Positions 9,067 through 18,454 of a DNA stretch of 64,000 nt are shown one piece after another (positions within the stretch are counted from its first letter, which is position 1; the number at the start of each line of letters is the position of its first letter). Source of the stretch: Colwellia sp. Arc7-635. Its GTDB lineage: Bacteria; Pseudomonadota; Gammaproteobacteria; Enterobacterales; Alteromonadaceae. A model generated the notes under the pieces. That model saw only the letters and a program-made list of their open reading frames with translations, was not told where the DNA came from and made no database searches. Both the position numbers and the translations under genes were made by a program. Location of the stretch: the NCBI RefSeq assembly GCF_003971255.1, contig NZ_CP034660.1:1240001-1304000 (forward strand), in the 5' to 3' direction.

Positions 9067-9819
9067 ATGAAAAGAGTTTTACTTAATTACAGTGTTCTAT
9101 TTGTCAGTGCAATGTTATCTTTTTTAACAGAGGCTAAAGACGTTGTAATGGCGTTTAGTCAAGAAATTCCACCGTATATTTTCCAGCAAAAAAATAATGG
9201 TATTGAAATCGATATTATTGCAGCTGCATTGGCATATAAAGGTCACACACTTCAACCACTGTATTTTCCCTTAGGTCGAATTCCTATCGCTTTTAGTCAT
9301 CATTTAGTCGATGCAGCAATGGGAGACATGGGGATAGATCTAAAACCACATGGTGGATTTTATGCTGAACCTGCTGTTATTTACGACAATATTTTCATTA
9401 CGCTGAAAAGTCGAAATATTTCTATAAAAGTACCCAGTGATTTAGACTTACTTAGCATAGTGTCGTTTCAAGGTGCTGAAAAACGTTATCCTAAATGGTT
9501 AAAGAAAGCTGATGAAGAGAAAAGGTTTTATGGTGTTAGTGATCAATTGACGCAAGTAAAATTACTGCGATTTGGGCGTTATGATGTTGTACTAAGCGAT
9601 CGTTATATTTTTAGATATTTTGCGAAACAAGTGTCGTTATTGAAGCTATTAGAGCCGAATGAATTTGAAGAGCATAACTTTAACCTCATGATGAACCCAA
9701 AAAATTATCAGCCAGTATTTAGAGACAAGCAGATACGGAACGACTTTAATCAAGGGCTAAAAATGTTGAAGGAAAGTGGAGAATTCCAAAAAATATACGA
9801 TGCTTATATGGCATTTTAA
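9067..9819 (+). CDS. Orphan periplasmic solute-binding protein (SBP_bac_3-like)
   Basis: This protein of about 250 residues has an N-terminal signal segment (LLNYSVLFVSAMLSFLTEA) followed by an amino-acid-type solute-binding fold: an early PPYIFQQKNNGIEIDIIAAAL strand-helix and a C-terminal FQKIYDAYMAF helix. No permease or ATPase gene is nearby, so it may act as a sensor partner or be an orphan. It resembles the gene at 49928-50716, sharing the PLGR motif near residues 70-80. The ATG at 9067 is preferred over a TTG at 9061 because AGG at 9058-9060 then has proper spacing. The ligand cannot be predicted. Confidence 0.75.
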   Translation: MKRVLLNYSVLFVSAMLSFLTEAKDVVMAFSQEIPPYIFQQKNNGIEIDIIAAALAYKGHTLQPLYFPLGRIPIAFSHHLVDAAMGDMGIDLKPHGGFYAEPAVIYDNIFITLKSRNISIKVPSDLDLLSIVSFQGAEKRYPKWLKKADEEKRFYGVSDQLTQVKLLRFGRYDVVLSDRYIFRYFAKQVSLLKLLEPNEFEEHNFNLMMNPKNYQPVFRDKQIRNDFNQGLKMLKESGEFQKIYDAYMAF

Positions 9820-10097
9820 CTTGTGCAAGTCATAATCACGCTCTAATGCGTTAGGAATAATCAGCTTCCTTGTATTATGTTGTGCCTCTTGCAAGTGCAT
9901 TGCTGTTAGTGATTTCTAAACTCTAAACTGAGTAAATACCTGAAGAACATCTTGATTCAAAGTTATTGCTCTTCGTAGTAATAAACTTACTTAAGGACTA
10001 TCTGTAGTAGTACTTTAAGCATCGCCATGAATATCCTTATAGAGCAAATAATTAATTTCATTTTACAATCGTAGCAACCAAATCTATTTTTGACTTG
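9820..10097. other. Gap without recognised features upstream of the TetR gene
   Basis: Nothing supportable was found here apart from the -35-like TTGACT at 10091-10096 that belongs to the promoter described in the next entry. No terminator with a clear T-run follows the solute-binding protein gene. Confidence 0.4.
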
Positions 10098-10142
10098 GTA
10101 GAACGTTTACTTTACCCTGTGTGTAGAGTAAACGTTCTACCG
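10098..10142 (+). promoter_or_regulatory. TetR operator overlapping the promoter
   Basis: A 19-bp inverted repeat with one mismatch lies just upstream of the TetR gene: GGTAGAACGTTTACTTTAC at 10098-10116 and GTAGAGTAAACGTTCTACC at 10124-10142, separated by 7 nt. It overlaps a plausible promoter (TTGACT at 10091-10096, 17 nt, TACCCT at 10114-10119) and ends 12 nt before the start codon. This is the layout expected for autorepression by the encoded TetR protein and co-regulation of the overlapping oxidoreductase gene. Confidence 0.75.
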
Positions 10143-10154
10143 TGAGTTTATAAT

Positions 10155-10679
10155 ATGCTTAGAGAGAAAATTGCAGCTGACCTTGAAAATGCTTTTAGCC
10201 ATTTTGGGTTTGCGCAACCTAGTGTTGCGCAATTAAAGTCTGCTTGTAATGTCAGTTTAAGAACACTTTACAAACATTACCCTTCTAAGGAAGCGATGAT
10301 CATCGCAGCTTTGGAGTACCGGCATAAGCGATATATAGCCTTTTTATTAAGTGAATCACATTCCACAGGCATTGAAAGTGTTCTGCATATTTTTGAGAAA
10401 CTAGAACAATGGATGACTGAATTTGCGCCTAACGGCTGTTTGTCACTAAATGCCATTGCTGCTTTTCCTGATGATATGGCCATGAAAGAAGCTGTTCGAC
10501 AGCATAAAGAAGAAGTTCAAAAGCTTTTAGTGCAGCTGAGTGAGAGAGATGACTTATCTACGGAGCTTTTTTTGCTTCATGAAAGTGTATCCATTGTATG
10601 GCCTACGATGGGAAAAGCATCGGTAACCTCGGCACAAAAAATTATAAAGCAATTATGGAGCTCAGAAAGTCATGTTTAA
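10155..10679 (+). CDS. TetR/AcrR family transcriptional regulator
   Basis: This 174-residue repressor has the helix-turn-helix at about residues 20-46 (PSVAQLKSACNVSLRTLYKHYPSKEAMIIAAL) and an alpha-helical ligand domain after it. It likely represses itself and the following oxidoreductase gene through the large inverted repeat directly upstream. Its last codons overlap the next start by 8 nt, so the two products are made together. The inducing ligand is unknown; an electrophile or quinone is a reasonable guess from the partner gene only. Confidence 0.88.
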   Translation: MLREKIAADLENAFSHFGFAQPSVAQLKSACNVSLRTLYKHYPSKEAMIIAALEYRHKRYIAFLLSESHSTGIESVLHIFEKLEQWMTEFAPNGCLSLNAIAAFPDDMAMKEAVRQHKEEVQKLLVQLSERDDLSTELFLLHESVSIVWPTMGKASVTSAQKIIKQLWSSESHV

Positions 10680-11721
10680 AATTCCTGAAACGATGAAAGC
10701 TGTTCAACTTACAGGACATGGAGGATCTGAAGTGCTTGAGTATCGTGATAATATTGCAATGCCAAGGCCAAAACATAATGAAGTTTTAATACGTGTCGCA
10801 GCGGCGGGTGTTAACAATACTGACATCAATACGAGAACTGCTTGGTATTCGAAAAGTGACAATAATGGTAAAGATGCGAGTTGGTCCGGTAATGCCTTGG
10901 TTTTTCCTCGTATTCAAGGAGCTGATGTTTGTGGCATTATAGTTTCAGTCGGCGATGGTGTTGATAATAAACGTATCGGTGAACGAGTATTAGTTGAACC
11001 TTGTGTAAGAGAAGCTAATGCTCAGGAGCTTGAATTACCTTGGTACTTCGGCTCTGAATGTGATGGTGGCTTCGCAGAGTACACCGTCATTTCATCGAAT
11101 CATGCCTATGCTATAAAAAGCGAGCTGTCAGACATTGAGCTTGCTACTTTTCCATGTTCCTATTCAACAGCAGAAAATATGCTGACTCGCACAAAAGTTA
11201 CGAGTAAAGACAAAGTATTAATTACTGGCGCATCAGGTGGTGTTGGCTCTGCGGCCATTCAACTAGCAAAAGCTAGGGGAGCATATGTTATTGCCGTGAC
11301 GAGTCCAGCAAAAAAAAATCAGCTGATGGACTTAGGTGCTGATGAAGTCGTTTTCAGAGACAAAAACCTAGTTGAAGCACTTGGTAACAATAGCGTTGAT
11401 GTAGTGATTGATCTTGTTGCTGGTGCCCAATGGCCACAACTTTTAGCGCTATTAAAAGTGCAAGGTCGATATGCGGTGTCTGGTGCCATTGGTGGCGCTT
11501 TGGTTGAATTGGATGTGAGAACATTGTATTTAAAAGATTTAAGTTTTTATGGTTGCACCGTGCTTGAGCCAAAAGTATTTCAAAATTTAATTGATTGTAT
11601 TGAACAACAAAAAATTATCCCTATTGTTGTACTAACGTTTCCACTGGAAGATATCTATAAAGCACAAGAAGTTTTCCAGGAAAAACAACATGTAGGTAAG
11701 ATTGTGTTAACTGTGATATAG
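10672..11721 (+). CDS. Zinc-free MDR oxidoreductase (quinone oxidoreductase-like)
   Basis: This 349-residue medium-chain dehydrogenase/reductase has the N-terminal GroES-like domain (MKAVQLTGHGG...EVLIRVAAAGVNNTDINTR) and a Rossmann NADP-binding domain with VLITGASGGVGSAAIQLAKARGA near residues 182-204. The structural-zinc cysteine cluster and the usual catalytic-zinc ligands are not evident, as in quinone reductases. It overlaps the TetR gene and is probably induced when that repressor lets go. The substrate is unknown; a detoxification role for reactive carbonyls or quinones is inferred from family and context. Confidence 0.82.
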   Translation: MFKIPETMKAVQLTGHGGSEVLEYRDNIAMPRPKHNEVLIRVAAAGVNNTDINTRTAWYSKSDNNGKDASWSGNALVFPRIQGADVCGIIVSVGDGVDNKRIGERVLVEPCVREANAQELELPWYFGSECDGGFAEYTVISSNHAYAIKSELSDIELATFPCSYSTAENMLTRTKVTSKDKVLITGASGGVGSAAIQLAKARGAYVIAVTSPAKKNQLMDLGADEVVFRDKNLVEALGNNSVDVVIDLVAGAQWPQLLALLKVQGRYAVSGAIGGALVELDVRTLYLKDLSFYGCTVLEPKVFQNLIDCIEQQKIIPIVVLTFPLEDIYKAQEVFQEKQHVGKIVLTVI

Positions 11722-11956
11722 AGTCTCGATAGCTACACTGGCGTTGTCGAACTTGGTTTTGATACTTAGCGTTTCTGCCGATGAAAGTGAACATTAATCG
11801 GCCTTTATTAGATCACCGATAATAGCAGCATCGCAGTTATTATGAGTGGCCTAATCAGTTAGCCTGATAAGTTATTCATCGAGCGCTTTGCAATGAAATG
11901 TTTTTTTAATACAGCACGATCAAAAGCTTAACGTAATTCGTATCATGATTTTTTTA
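11722..11956. other. Gap upstream of the ribB promoter
   Basis: No gene is seen. A weak 6-bp hairpin (GCCGAT 11777-11782 / ATCGGC 11797-11802) followed by CTTTATT may end the oxidoreductase transcript. Confidence 0.35.
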
Positions 11957-11985
11957 TTGCACATAGGATAATTCCTCAGTAAAGT
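11957..11985 (+). promoter_or_regulatory. Promoter for the ribB riboswitch transcript
   Basis: TTGCAC at 11957-11962 and TAAAGT at 11980-11985 are separated by exactly 17 nt, placing the transcription start near 11992, about 35 nt before the FMN riboswitch. The match is moderate, but spacing and position fit well. Confidence 0.5.
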
Positions 11986-12025
11986 ATTCCACGCGGCAAT
12001 ATTAGCCGCATACATAATGTTTTAA

Positions 12026-12187
12026 TCTCAGGGCGGGGCGAAATTCCCCACCGGCGGTAACTTAACAATGAGTCACTCCTGATTTATTTTAAGGTAGCCC
12101 GCGAGCGCTCTTATTTGTTTTATTTAGCAATAGGAGGTCAGCAGATCTGGTGTGACTCCAGAGCCGACGGTTATAGTCCGGATGAGA
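12026..12187 (+). ncRNA. FMN riboswitch (RFN element)
   Basis: The conserved blocks of the RFN aptamer are plain: CAGGGCGGGGCGAAATTCCC at the start, CACCGGCGGTAA, AGCCCGCGAGCG, GATCTGGTGTGACTCCAGAG, CCGACGGTTATAGTCCGGAT and the closing GAGAGAG. TCTCA at 12026-12030 pairs with TGAGA at 12183-12187 as P1. It precedes ribB by about 145 nt. FMN binding is known to lower expression of such transcripts. Downstream is an 8-bp hairpin (ACAGAAAA-TAG-TTTTCTGT, 12271-12289) and a small AAACGA/TCGTTT repeat (12254-12266), which may form the expression platform. Confidence 0.97.
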
Positions 12188-12333
12188 GAGTTTAAGGCAA
12201 TCCATTTTTTAGCGATCAGTTGCAGCGGTTTCCCCGCATCATAACTGAGGACTAAACGAATCGTTTGTTTACAGAAAATAGTTTTCTGTATCTCTTTGCG
12301 CCCTGATTCTGGTAACTAAAGAGGAAATTTACC

Positions 12334-12981
12334 ATGAGTCAGTCACTACTTAGTCAATTTGGAACCGCCTTTCAAAGGGTCGAGTCTGCAGTAAATGCAC
12401 TTAAATCCGGTAAGGGTGTATTATTAGTAGACGATGAAGATCGCGAAAATGAAGGCGATCTTATTTTTTCAACCCAACATATCACTCAACAACAAATGGC
12501 GATGATGATCCGAGAATGTAGCGGTATTGTTTGTTTAGTTTTAGAGCAAGATGATGTTGAGCGGCTTAACCTACCGCAAATGGTATCAGTGAATAACAGC
12601 CGAAATAAAACAGCTTATACTGTTTCAATTGAAGCTAAGCATGGTGTTACAACCGGTGTTTCGGCGGCTGATAGAATTTGCACCATTCAAACTGCAGCCA
12701 ATCCGGATAGTAAAGCCGATGATCTTAATACTCCTGGTCATATCTTTCCCTTGCTCGCTGATTCAGGTGGCGTTCTCGCTAGAAGAGGTCATACAGAAGG
12801 AACTTTAGATTTAATCAAGCTCGCGGGATTAACGTCGAAAGGGATTTTATGCGAATTGACCAATCAAGATGGCACAATGGCGAGGCTACCAGAGGTATGT
12901 CAGTTTGCTATTAAACATGAAATGATAGTTTTGAGCATAGAAGATATCGTTAAATATCGTTCTTTGAACTTGAATCTTTAG
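12334..12981 (+). CDS. ribB: 3,4-dihydroxy-2-butanone-4-phosphate synthase
   Basis: This 215-residue enzyme converts ribulose-5-phosphate to the four-carbon precursor of the riboflavin xylene ring. The signature [11 protein letters not shown] near residues 34-44, the [11 protein letters not shown] block and [11 protein letters not shown] are all present. It is a stand-alone RibB without a fused GTP cyclohydrolase II domain, as in E. coli. The ribosome site AGAGGAAA is at 12319-12326. Expression is controlled by the FMN riboswitch in its leader, so it is a feedback-regulated supply gene separate from any other rib operon. Confidence 0.96.
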   Translation: MSQSLLSQFGTAFQRVESAVNALKSGKGVLLVDDEDRENEGDLIFSTQHITQQQMAMMIRECSGIVCLVLEQDDVERLNLPQMVSVNNSRNKTAYTVSIEAKHGVTTGVSAADRICTIQTAANPDSKADDLNTPGHIFPLLADSGGVLARRGHTEGTLDLIKLAGLTSKGILCELTNQDGTMARLPEVCQFAIKHEMIVLSIEDIVKYRSLNLNL

Positions 12982-12990
12982 TTTTTAGTC

Positions 12991-13023
12991 AAGCCACTGG
13001 AGACAGTGGCTTCATTCATTTTT
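12991..13023 (+). terminator. ribB terminator
   Basis: A perfect 9-bp hairpin, AAGCCACTG-GAGA-CAGTGGCTT (12991-13012), is followed by CATTCATTTTT. Confidence 0.65.
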
Positions 13024-13033
13024 AAAGTCATTG

Positions 13034-13058
13034 AACGAGCAGTTTTTCACTGCTCGTT
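13034..13058. terminator. Second hairpin between ribB and the DUF3297 gene
   Basis: AACGAGCAGT at 13034-13043 and ACTGCTCGTT at 13049-13058 form a perfect 10-bp stem. It sits at the meeting point of two convergent genes and probably works as a terminator, though neither side has a strong T-run. Confidence 0.5.
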
Positions 13059-13059
13059 A

Positions 13060-13308
13060 TTAACGATAAAATGCTGATACTGTTCCTTTTACCTTCATTA
13101 AAAGCGGTTGTCCACGACGGTCTAATGCTTTATGTGTTGCGACTTTTACCCAACCTTCACTGATGCAATATTCTTCAACATCGAAACGCTCTTTATCGTT
13201 GAGCAAGATACCAATTTCGTGTTCAAAAACTTCTGCCACATGATGAGGGCTGCGGGGATTAATCGAAAGACGATCCGGTAAATCTGGTTGCGACTTAGTG
13301 TCGTTCAT
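13060..13308 (-). CDS. DUF3297 family protein
   Basis: This 82-residue soluble protein matches the DUF3297 family, with its typical LPDRLSINPRSPHH start, VEEYCISEGWVKVA centre and KALDRRGQPLLMKVKGTV end. The family is widespread in proteobacteria and has no known function. The gene stands alone, convergent with ribB. There is no signal peptide or membrane segment. Confidence 0.85.
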   Translation of the reverse strand: MNDTKSQPDLPDRLSINPRSPHHVAEVFEHEIGILLNDKERFDVEEYCISEGWVKVATHKALDRRGQPLLMKVKGTVSAFYR

Positions 13309-13518
13309 GTTCGTGACCTGTATGTAGTAAATAAAAGTGCGCTATTGTAGGCAAAATAAGCATGCCCCTCAATAGCCGTTAGCGTATTTAAAATCTCTTT
13401 TTTTACTTTATTAACCTCTAACCTGAATAACAGTGTTAATTAAAGATTACATTTATGAAAATAATACTTTATCACAGCGTAATACTTGCCTTAGGAGCGT
13501 GAATACCTATATTTTTCT

Positions 13519-14187
13519 TTAAGACACGTTTAGGTGCTGAGAAGGGCTTAGCATGAGTTGCTGATAAGCAAGCCCAGCCAATGTGCGATTATTCACTTCT
13601 AGTTTTAGTAATATTGCCGAAACATGTTTTTTTACGGTGGTTTCTTTGATATCGAGATCATAAGCTATTTGCTTATTTAATTGTCCGTCTGCAATTTGAG
13701 TTAATACGATATATTGCTGCGGCGTAAGCTGACTTAATTGCTTTGCTAGTTTTTGGTGAGCCAAATCACTTTGTTGATCGGCATTAAATTCAATGTGCTC
13801 TGGTAACCAAATATCACCTTCTAAAACCGTATCAATAGCTTGGGCAATTGTAGCCAAATCTGCTGATTTTGGGATAAAGGCTGCGGCACCAAAGTTAATG
13901 GCTTTTTGCATGGTTTCTGAGTTGTCGTCTGACGACACCATGATAACAACAATATCAGGGAAGTGGTTTTGCAGTTGTGTTAGGCCGGTAAAACCGTCGT
14001 TACCTGGCATATGTAAATCAAGAAAAACAATCTCTAAACTACTGTTAGTGGTCACTGCCTTTAATAGGTCGTGAAAGTTATCAACTTCTAGCGTTTCTTC
14101 ATCATCAATACACTCAACTATCGCTTGCTTTAACGCTGTGCGAAATAAGGGATGATCGTCGGCGATGATTACTTTTGCTTGGTTCAT
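13519..14187 (-). CDS. LuxR/NarL family response regulator
   Basis: The 222-residue protein has a receiver domain (acidic D10/D11, phosphoacceptor D57 in FLDLHMP, conserved lysine in FIPKSA) and a C-terminal LuxR helix-turn-helix at about 150-212 (LTPQQYIVLTQIADGQLNKQIAYDLDI). It is a DNA-binding two-component regulator, similar in type to AgmR/GlpR-like regulators. No histidine kinase is adjacent, so the partner is elsewhere. It lies downstream of a TonB-dependent receptor gene on the same strand, 206 bp apart with a terminator between, so co-transcription is not expected. Confidence 0.88.
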   Translation of the reverse strand: MNQAKVIIADDHPLFRTALKQAIVECIDDEETLEVDNFHDLLKAVTTNSSLEIVFLDLHMPGNDGFTGLTQLQNHFPDIVVIMVSSDDNSETMQKAINFGAAAFIPKSADLATIAQAIDTVLEGDIWLPEHIEFNADQQSDLAHQKLAKQLSQLTPQQYIVLTQIADGQLNKQIAYDLDIKETTVKKHVSAILLKLEVNNRTLAGLAYQQLMLSPSQHLNVS

Positions 14188-14339
14188 TGCAGCAGCCTTT
14201 TATTGAGTTAAATACTCGCTTATCTAATAACTGATTAAGCATGAATCTATGTATTGGTTATGCTACTAGATTTATGAATTAATTTGAACGTATTCTAAGC
14301 GCTTTAGCTTAATGCCATTGTACTAAAATGTCGTTTATC

Positions 14340-14370
14340 AAAAAAAGAGTCGGTAAAAACCAACTCTTTC
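14340..14370 (-). terminator. Terminator of the TonB-dependent receptor gene
   Basis: On the minus strand AAAGAGTTGG pairs with CCGACTCTTT (one mismatch) across a TTTTTA loop and is followed by a run of T. It lies 24-54 nt past the stop of the receptor gene. Confidence 0.7.
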
Positions 14371-14393
14371 ATTCGCTGAAAACAAAATTATAA

Positions 14394-16667
14394 TTAGAAG
14401 CTATAACCTATAGTTAACGAAATAGTTTCAGGATCTCCGTAATAGCCAATAAGTGTGGTATCACCACCTAAACCTGGTTGATAGCTACCGTCAGTATTCT
14501 GTTCTCCTAAGAAAGCATAATTACCGACTAGGTATTCTTCATCAGTTATATTTTTCCAATGCAGTGCTGCTGTCCAATCACCGTTATCACTATACCAATT
14601 AATACCTAGGTTAAGCAGGCCATAGCCATCTTGGGTTAATAGGTTATCGGTAACGTTCAAATCATAGTCACTTCGGTAATAATAATTACCATTAACAACA
14701 AATGCACCTAATGATGATTCAATATCATAAGAAAAACCAAGATTAGCAGTAGTGTCAGGAGTATTTGTAATGGTGAAACTGTCGCTAATGTCTATTGGGT
14801 TAAGGTCGGCATCAAAGGATTTAACCTTTTCAAAAGACGAGTCAATTAAGCCTATGCTTGCAAATACATTTAATGCATCGGTTGCTGCGTATTTAATTTC
14901 TAGCTCTAAACCTGAAGCCGTTGATTTACCAATATTGCCTAAACGCTGACTTAAGGCACTACTGTCAGCAGTCGGTAAAACCGTTACAAACTGTCTGTCT
15001 TTATGATCAAGGTAGAAAGCTGTCGCATTAATTCTTAAGTTGTTATTCCACTCGCTTTTTACGCCAATCTCAAATGAGTCAACAACTTCAGGATCTACGG
15101 CTGGCTCTTCACCACTAGCTCTTGGGTTAAATGTACCTGACTTAAAGCCTTGCGAGTAACTAGCAAAGAACATCATGTCGTTTGAGTATTGATATTCAAC
15201 GCCAATACGCGGAGTAAAGCGCGACCAATCTTCTTTGTCATTTAATACTTCAGGAAACTCGACATCACCACGCTCATAGCCTGATACCCAGCCACTTTCA
15301 GGATAAACGGTTTCAAATACTACGCCATTATTAACGTTCGCCGTTTTCTCTTCTGTGGTATAACGTGCACCTAAAGTCATAGATAACTTGTCGGTAAGGT
15401 TATACGAGCCTTGTGCATAAACAGCATAGCTTTCGCTGTTATTACAACCTGCGACTTCACGCGTTAAGCCTGGTAAAGAAAGTGACTGTCCAAAAACTTC
15501 TAAAATAGCATCAAATTGACCACAAGATTCGCCATCAAAGTAATAAAGACCAGAGACAAAAGTAAGATTATCTGAATCATAGTTTAGTTGGAATTCTTGA
15601 GTAAACTGTTCATCGTCGTAAATGGCGGGTACATCAAATATACGCTCGGCCGTATTATCAAAATCAATGTTAGTTTTGGAATAATTTTCACGACTTGAGG
15701 TAACTGATTTAACTGACCAAGTGTCATTAATATAATATTCAGCCGTTAAACTGAACCCTTCTGACTCAACACTATTCCAATTAGGCATACTGGTATAGGA
15801 GTCATAAACACTGTCAGGTATTGGCGCATCGGTTACGATACTAGGTAGTAACCGATAACCGCCTTTAGCATTAGAGTCGTCGGTTGTTTTGTCATAGTTG
15901 AAGCGGAAGAATAAATCATCATTAGGTTCGAATTCGACGGTAACTCGACCGGCAAAAACATCTTTATTATAGTTTTCTAAATCTTGGTTTGGGAGAGCTG
16001 ATTGTAAAAACTCTCCGTAGCCGTCACGTGTTAAATTGGCTAAGGCGAAACCAACATAAAGTTTATCATCGATAACCGGTATTTTACCGGCAACTTTATA
16101 ATCTTGACGACCATAATTACCAAACGTAGCGGCAAGGTCTAGTTCGACATCACCAGACATTTTTTTAGTGACATATTTGATTGCGCCACCAATCGTATTC
16201 TTGCCGTATAAACTACCTTGTGGACCACGTAATACTTCAATACGTTCAACGTCAAGAATGTCTAATACTGCACCTTGCGGGCGAGCAATGTAAACATCAT
16301 CAACATAAATGCCAACGCCAGGTTCATAACCCCATAATGGATCATCTTGACCGACACCACGAATAAAAGCGGTTAACGTTGAGTTAGTTCCTCGGCTAGC
16401 TTGTAAGGTAGTGTTTGGAGAAAATTGCTGCACTTCAGTCATCGCACTTATACCATTTTGTGCTAACTGTTCTGCGCCAACAGAAGTGACAGCCACAGGC
16501 ACAGATTGCAAGCTTTCTGCCGTTTTTCGTGCTGTTACTTCAATGCGTTCTAAAGTTGGATCATTCTTTATTTGTTCATCAGTCTCTGCAGCAACAATGT
16601 TTTGGCTTGCCAGTGCTGCTGAAATTGTTATCGCTAGAACACTCAGTCTTCTGTTGTAATGCTTCAT
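14394..16667 (-). CDS. TonB-dependent outer-membrane receptor
   Basis: This 757-residue protein has a signal peptide (ending near NIVAAE), a TonB-box-like stretch (ERIEVTARK at about 40-48), a plug domain (PVAVTSVGAEQL to VERIEVLRGPQGSLYGKNTIGGAIKYVTKK) and a beta-barrel ending in the outer-membrane phenylalanine (LTIGYSF). It belongs to the class annotated as ferric-siderophore or pesticin-type receptors, common in marine Alteromonadales for iron complexes, carbohydrates or aromatic compounds. The ligand is unclear. No Fur box was seen directly upstream. It is single-gene, with an upstream esterase gene on the same strand. Confidence 0.9.
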   Translation of the reverse strand: MKHYNRRLSVLAITISAALASQNIVAAETDEQIKNDPTLERIEVTARKTAESLQSVPVAVTSVGAEQLAQNGISAMTEVQQFSPNTTLQASRGTNSTLTAFIRGVGQDDPLWGYEPGVGIYVDDVYIARPQGAVLDILDVERIEVLRGPQGSLYGKNTIGGAIKYVTKKMSGDVELDLAATFGNYGRQDYKVAGKIPVIDDKLYVGFALANLTRDGYGEFLQSALPNQDLENYNKDVFAGRVTVEFEPNDDLFFRFNYDKTTDDSNAKGGYRLLPSIVTDAPIPDSVYDSYTSMPNWNSVESEGFSLTAEYYINDTWSVKSVTSSRENYSKTNIDFDNTAERIFDVPAIYDDEQFTQEFQLNYDSDNLTFVSGLYYFDGESCGQFDAILEVFGQSLSLPGLTREVAGCNNSESYAVYAQGSYNLTDKLSMTLGARYTTEEKTANVNNGVVFETVYPESGWVSGYERGDVEFPEVLNDKEDWSRFTPRIGVEYQYSNDMMFFASYSQGFKSGTFNPRASGEEPAVDPEVVDSFEIGVKSEWNNNLRINATAFYLDHKDRQFVTVLPTADSSALSQRLGNIGKSTASGLELEIKYAATDALNVFASIGLIDSSFEKVKSFDADLNPIDISDSFTITNTPDTTANLGFSYDIESSLGAFVVNGNYYYRSDYDLNVTDNLLTQDGYGLLNLGINWYSDNGDWTAALHWKNITDEEYLVGNYAFLGEQNTDGSYQPGLGGDTTLIGYYGDPETISLTIGYSF

Positions 16668-16884
16668 AATATTTCCCCGTTTTTCAAATCTAATAAGTCG
16701 CGAATTTATGCACTTTTTTATTTCTTATTGGTGTGTATAAAACTCTATAGTAAATTGCTCAGAATATAATTTGTACTATAGTAGTATGCTGACTTTATTA
16801 GTTGTTAAGTTGTTGTTATTTATCTTTTTAAACTGTTTTTATAACGACTTTTTTATTAAATGTTTTCTGATATAGGGTGTGATT

Positions 16885-17802
16885 TTATATTTCCCAGGCA
16901 TCTAGTAAGTATAAAATGGTGCTGATTGGCGTTTTAATTACAAAAGCAGCTTCGCTACCACCATCAGTTAATGTTGGAGCTACGGCAATACCATGGTCCA
17001 TGTTTTCTACCTCAATGAGCTCCACATTAAGTTGCTTGTTTTTTCCTTGCCATTGACTAACTTTATAACCTTGGTGCTGAACGATAATGGGTTGTGACGA
17101 CTGACTCAATTGCGCCCAATGCAAGGCTAGCTTTTGAGCGTTTTTAGGGTTCACCACTGAATCTTTATCACCTGTCCAAACAGATAGGGTTGGCCAATGT
17201 AACTGAGCAGGCATTTTATTTTTTACTAATGTTGTTAGCTCTGTAGATGATTGTGAAGGGCCACCTCTCATACAAGCAATAGCGGTAATTAAGTTGTCTG
17301 CACAAGGGTAGGGTATGCCGGCGATAATGGCACCAGCAGAAAATAAATCAGGATAATTAACTAATATCGAGCTTGCCATTGCACCACCAGCAGATAAGCC
17401 GACGATGTAGATATTGTCAAAGTTCTGCTCGGCATTCACCGTAGTGATCATATTTTTTATCGATAAACTTTCGCCTTGATCTTTTTCGATATCTTGCTTC
17501 GAAAACCAATTAAAACAACTCTTAATATTATTATTTTGGCTTTGCTGTGGTATTAACAACGAAAATTGTTTTTTGTTTGCTAACGCTAATAGCCCACTTC
17601 GTTGTGCAAGTTCTTCTCCTTTTTGCACACAGCCATGGAGCAAAACAACAAGATTTTTATTGTCTGTTGCCCCCTTAAAAAAACTTGCGCTTAACTCACC
17701 TGGGTTACTACCAAACTCAGTTAGAGCCGATAACTGGGCCAGGCTATTGGCACTAAAAAATGTCATTGCAATAATAATAAAAGCCGCTAAATGTTTAGGC
17801 AT
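16885..17802 (-). CDS. Secreted PHB-depolymerase-like esterase (alpha/beta hydrolase)
   Basis: This 305-residue protein starts with a signal peptide (FIIIAMTFFSANSLAQ) and has the LpqC / esterase PHB fold: VVLLHGCVQ for the oxyanion strand, the nucleophile S137 in GLSAGG, an aspartate in WTGDKDSVV near 212-214 and a histidine in NMDHGIA. Conserved cysteines near 57 and 97 could form a disulfide. It probably hydrolyses short polyester or feruloyl-type esters outside the cytoplasm. Start ATG at 17802. It lies upstream of the TonB-dependent receptor on the same strand, with about 217 bp between, so a functional link is possible but unproven. Confidence 0.8.
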   Translation of the reverse strand: MPKHLAAFIIIAMTFFSANSLAQLSALTEFGSNPGELSASFFKGATDNKNLVVLLHGCVQKGEELAQRSGLLALANKKQFSLLIPQQSQNNNIKSCFNWFSKQDIEKDQGESLSIKNMITTVNAEQNFDNIYIVGLSAGGAMASSILVNYPDLFSAGAIIAGIPYPCADNLITAIACMRGGPSQSSTELTTLVKNKMPAQLHWPTLSVWTGDKDSVVNPKNAQKLALHWAQLSQSSQPIIVQHQGYKVSQWQGKNKQLNVELIEVENMDHGIAVAPTLTDGGSEAAFVIKTPISTILYLLDAWEI

Positions 17803-18046
17803 AATAAATTTCCATCGTGAACAGTTAATAAGGTCATTGTCGTGTTAAACAGCATGGCGTATACAGCGAACTTGTTGAATGGTACTTTAGTTCCAGAAGC
17901 ATTGCTAAATAGCTATTTAACAAGGTAAAAGTTGTAGTTTGATGGTGATATTACAAACGATCGACTGTCTTTGCTATCGTACGACATAAGCATGGTATTA
18001 TTATCATATATTTAAAATTACTTGCAGCGAAATAAAGGCGCAATAA

Positions 18047-18391
18047 ATGACACTGAAAAGTTTAGCCGAACGTTTATATATATTAAAACCGTTATTAAAC
18101 ACGGCTTTCGTTATCGGTTTGGTTTTTATCGTATTTTTATTTTTTTCAGCATCCATTGAAAATCAAAACAGCTTTGCTGTGCCCAGTTTATTGCTCGCGA
18201 CATGGAGTTTACTGTTAAGTGCATTAATCGGTTTACTGGTTAATACCCCAGGAGATGAGCCGACTAAAGGCTGGTTTGCAGCGATAAAAAAACGCTTAGC
18301 TAAGTTTTTTTTTAATGTCATCGCTATCGCTTTTGTTTTGATCAGCCTAGCATTGCTTTATGCAACGATAAAGCTATTGAGTTTGTCGTAA
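18047..18391 (+). CDS. Small membrane protein of unknown function
   Basis: This 114-residue protein has three hydrophobic segments, at about 18-35, 46-66 and 88-110, joined by a short charged loop (NTPGDEPTKGWFAAIKKRLAK). I do not recognise a family. It has no partner gene close by; the next gene (DUF3465) is 125 bp downstream on the same strand. The start ATG at 18047 has a weak purine-rich site (AAAGG near 18034). Confidence 0.6.
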   Translation: MTLKSLAERLYILKPLLNTAFVIGLVFIVFLFFSASIENQNSFAVPSLLLATWSLLLSALIGLLVNTPGDEPTKGWFAAIKKRLAKFFFNVIAIAFVLISLALLYATIKLLSLS

Positions 18392-18454
18392 TCTACTTTA
18401 ATCATTAGCACGGTTAGTTATGCTGACTCGCTAAGCTCTTAACTTAAGTTATCG

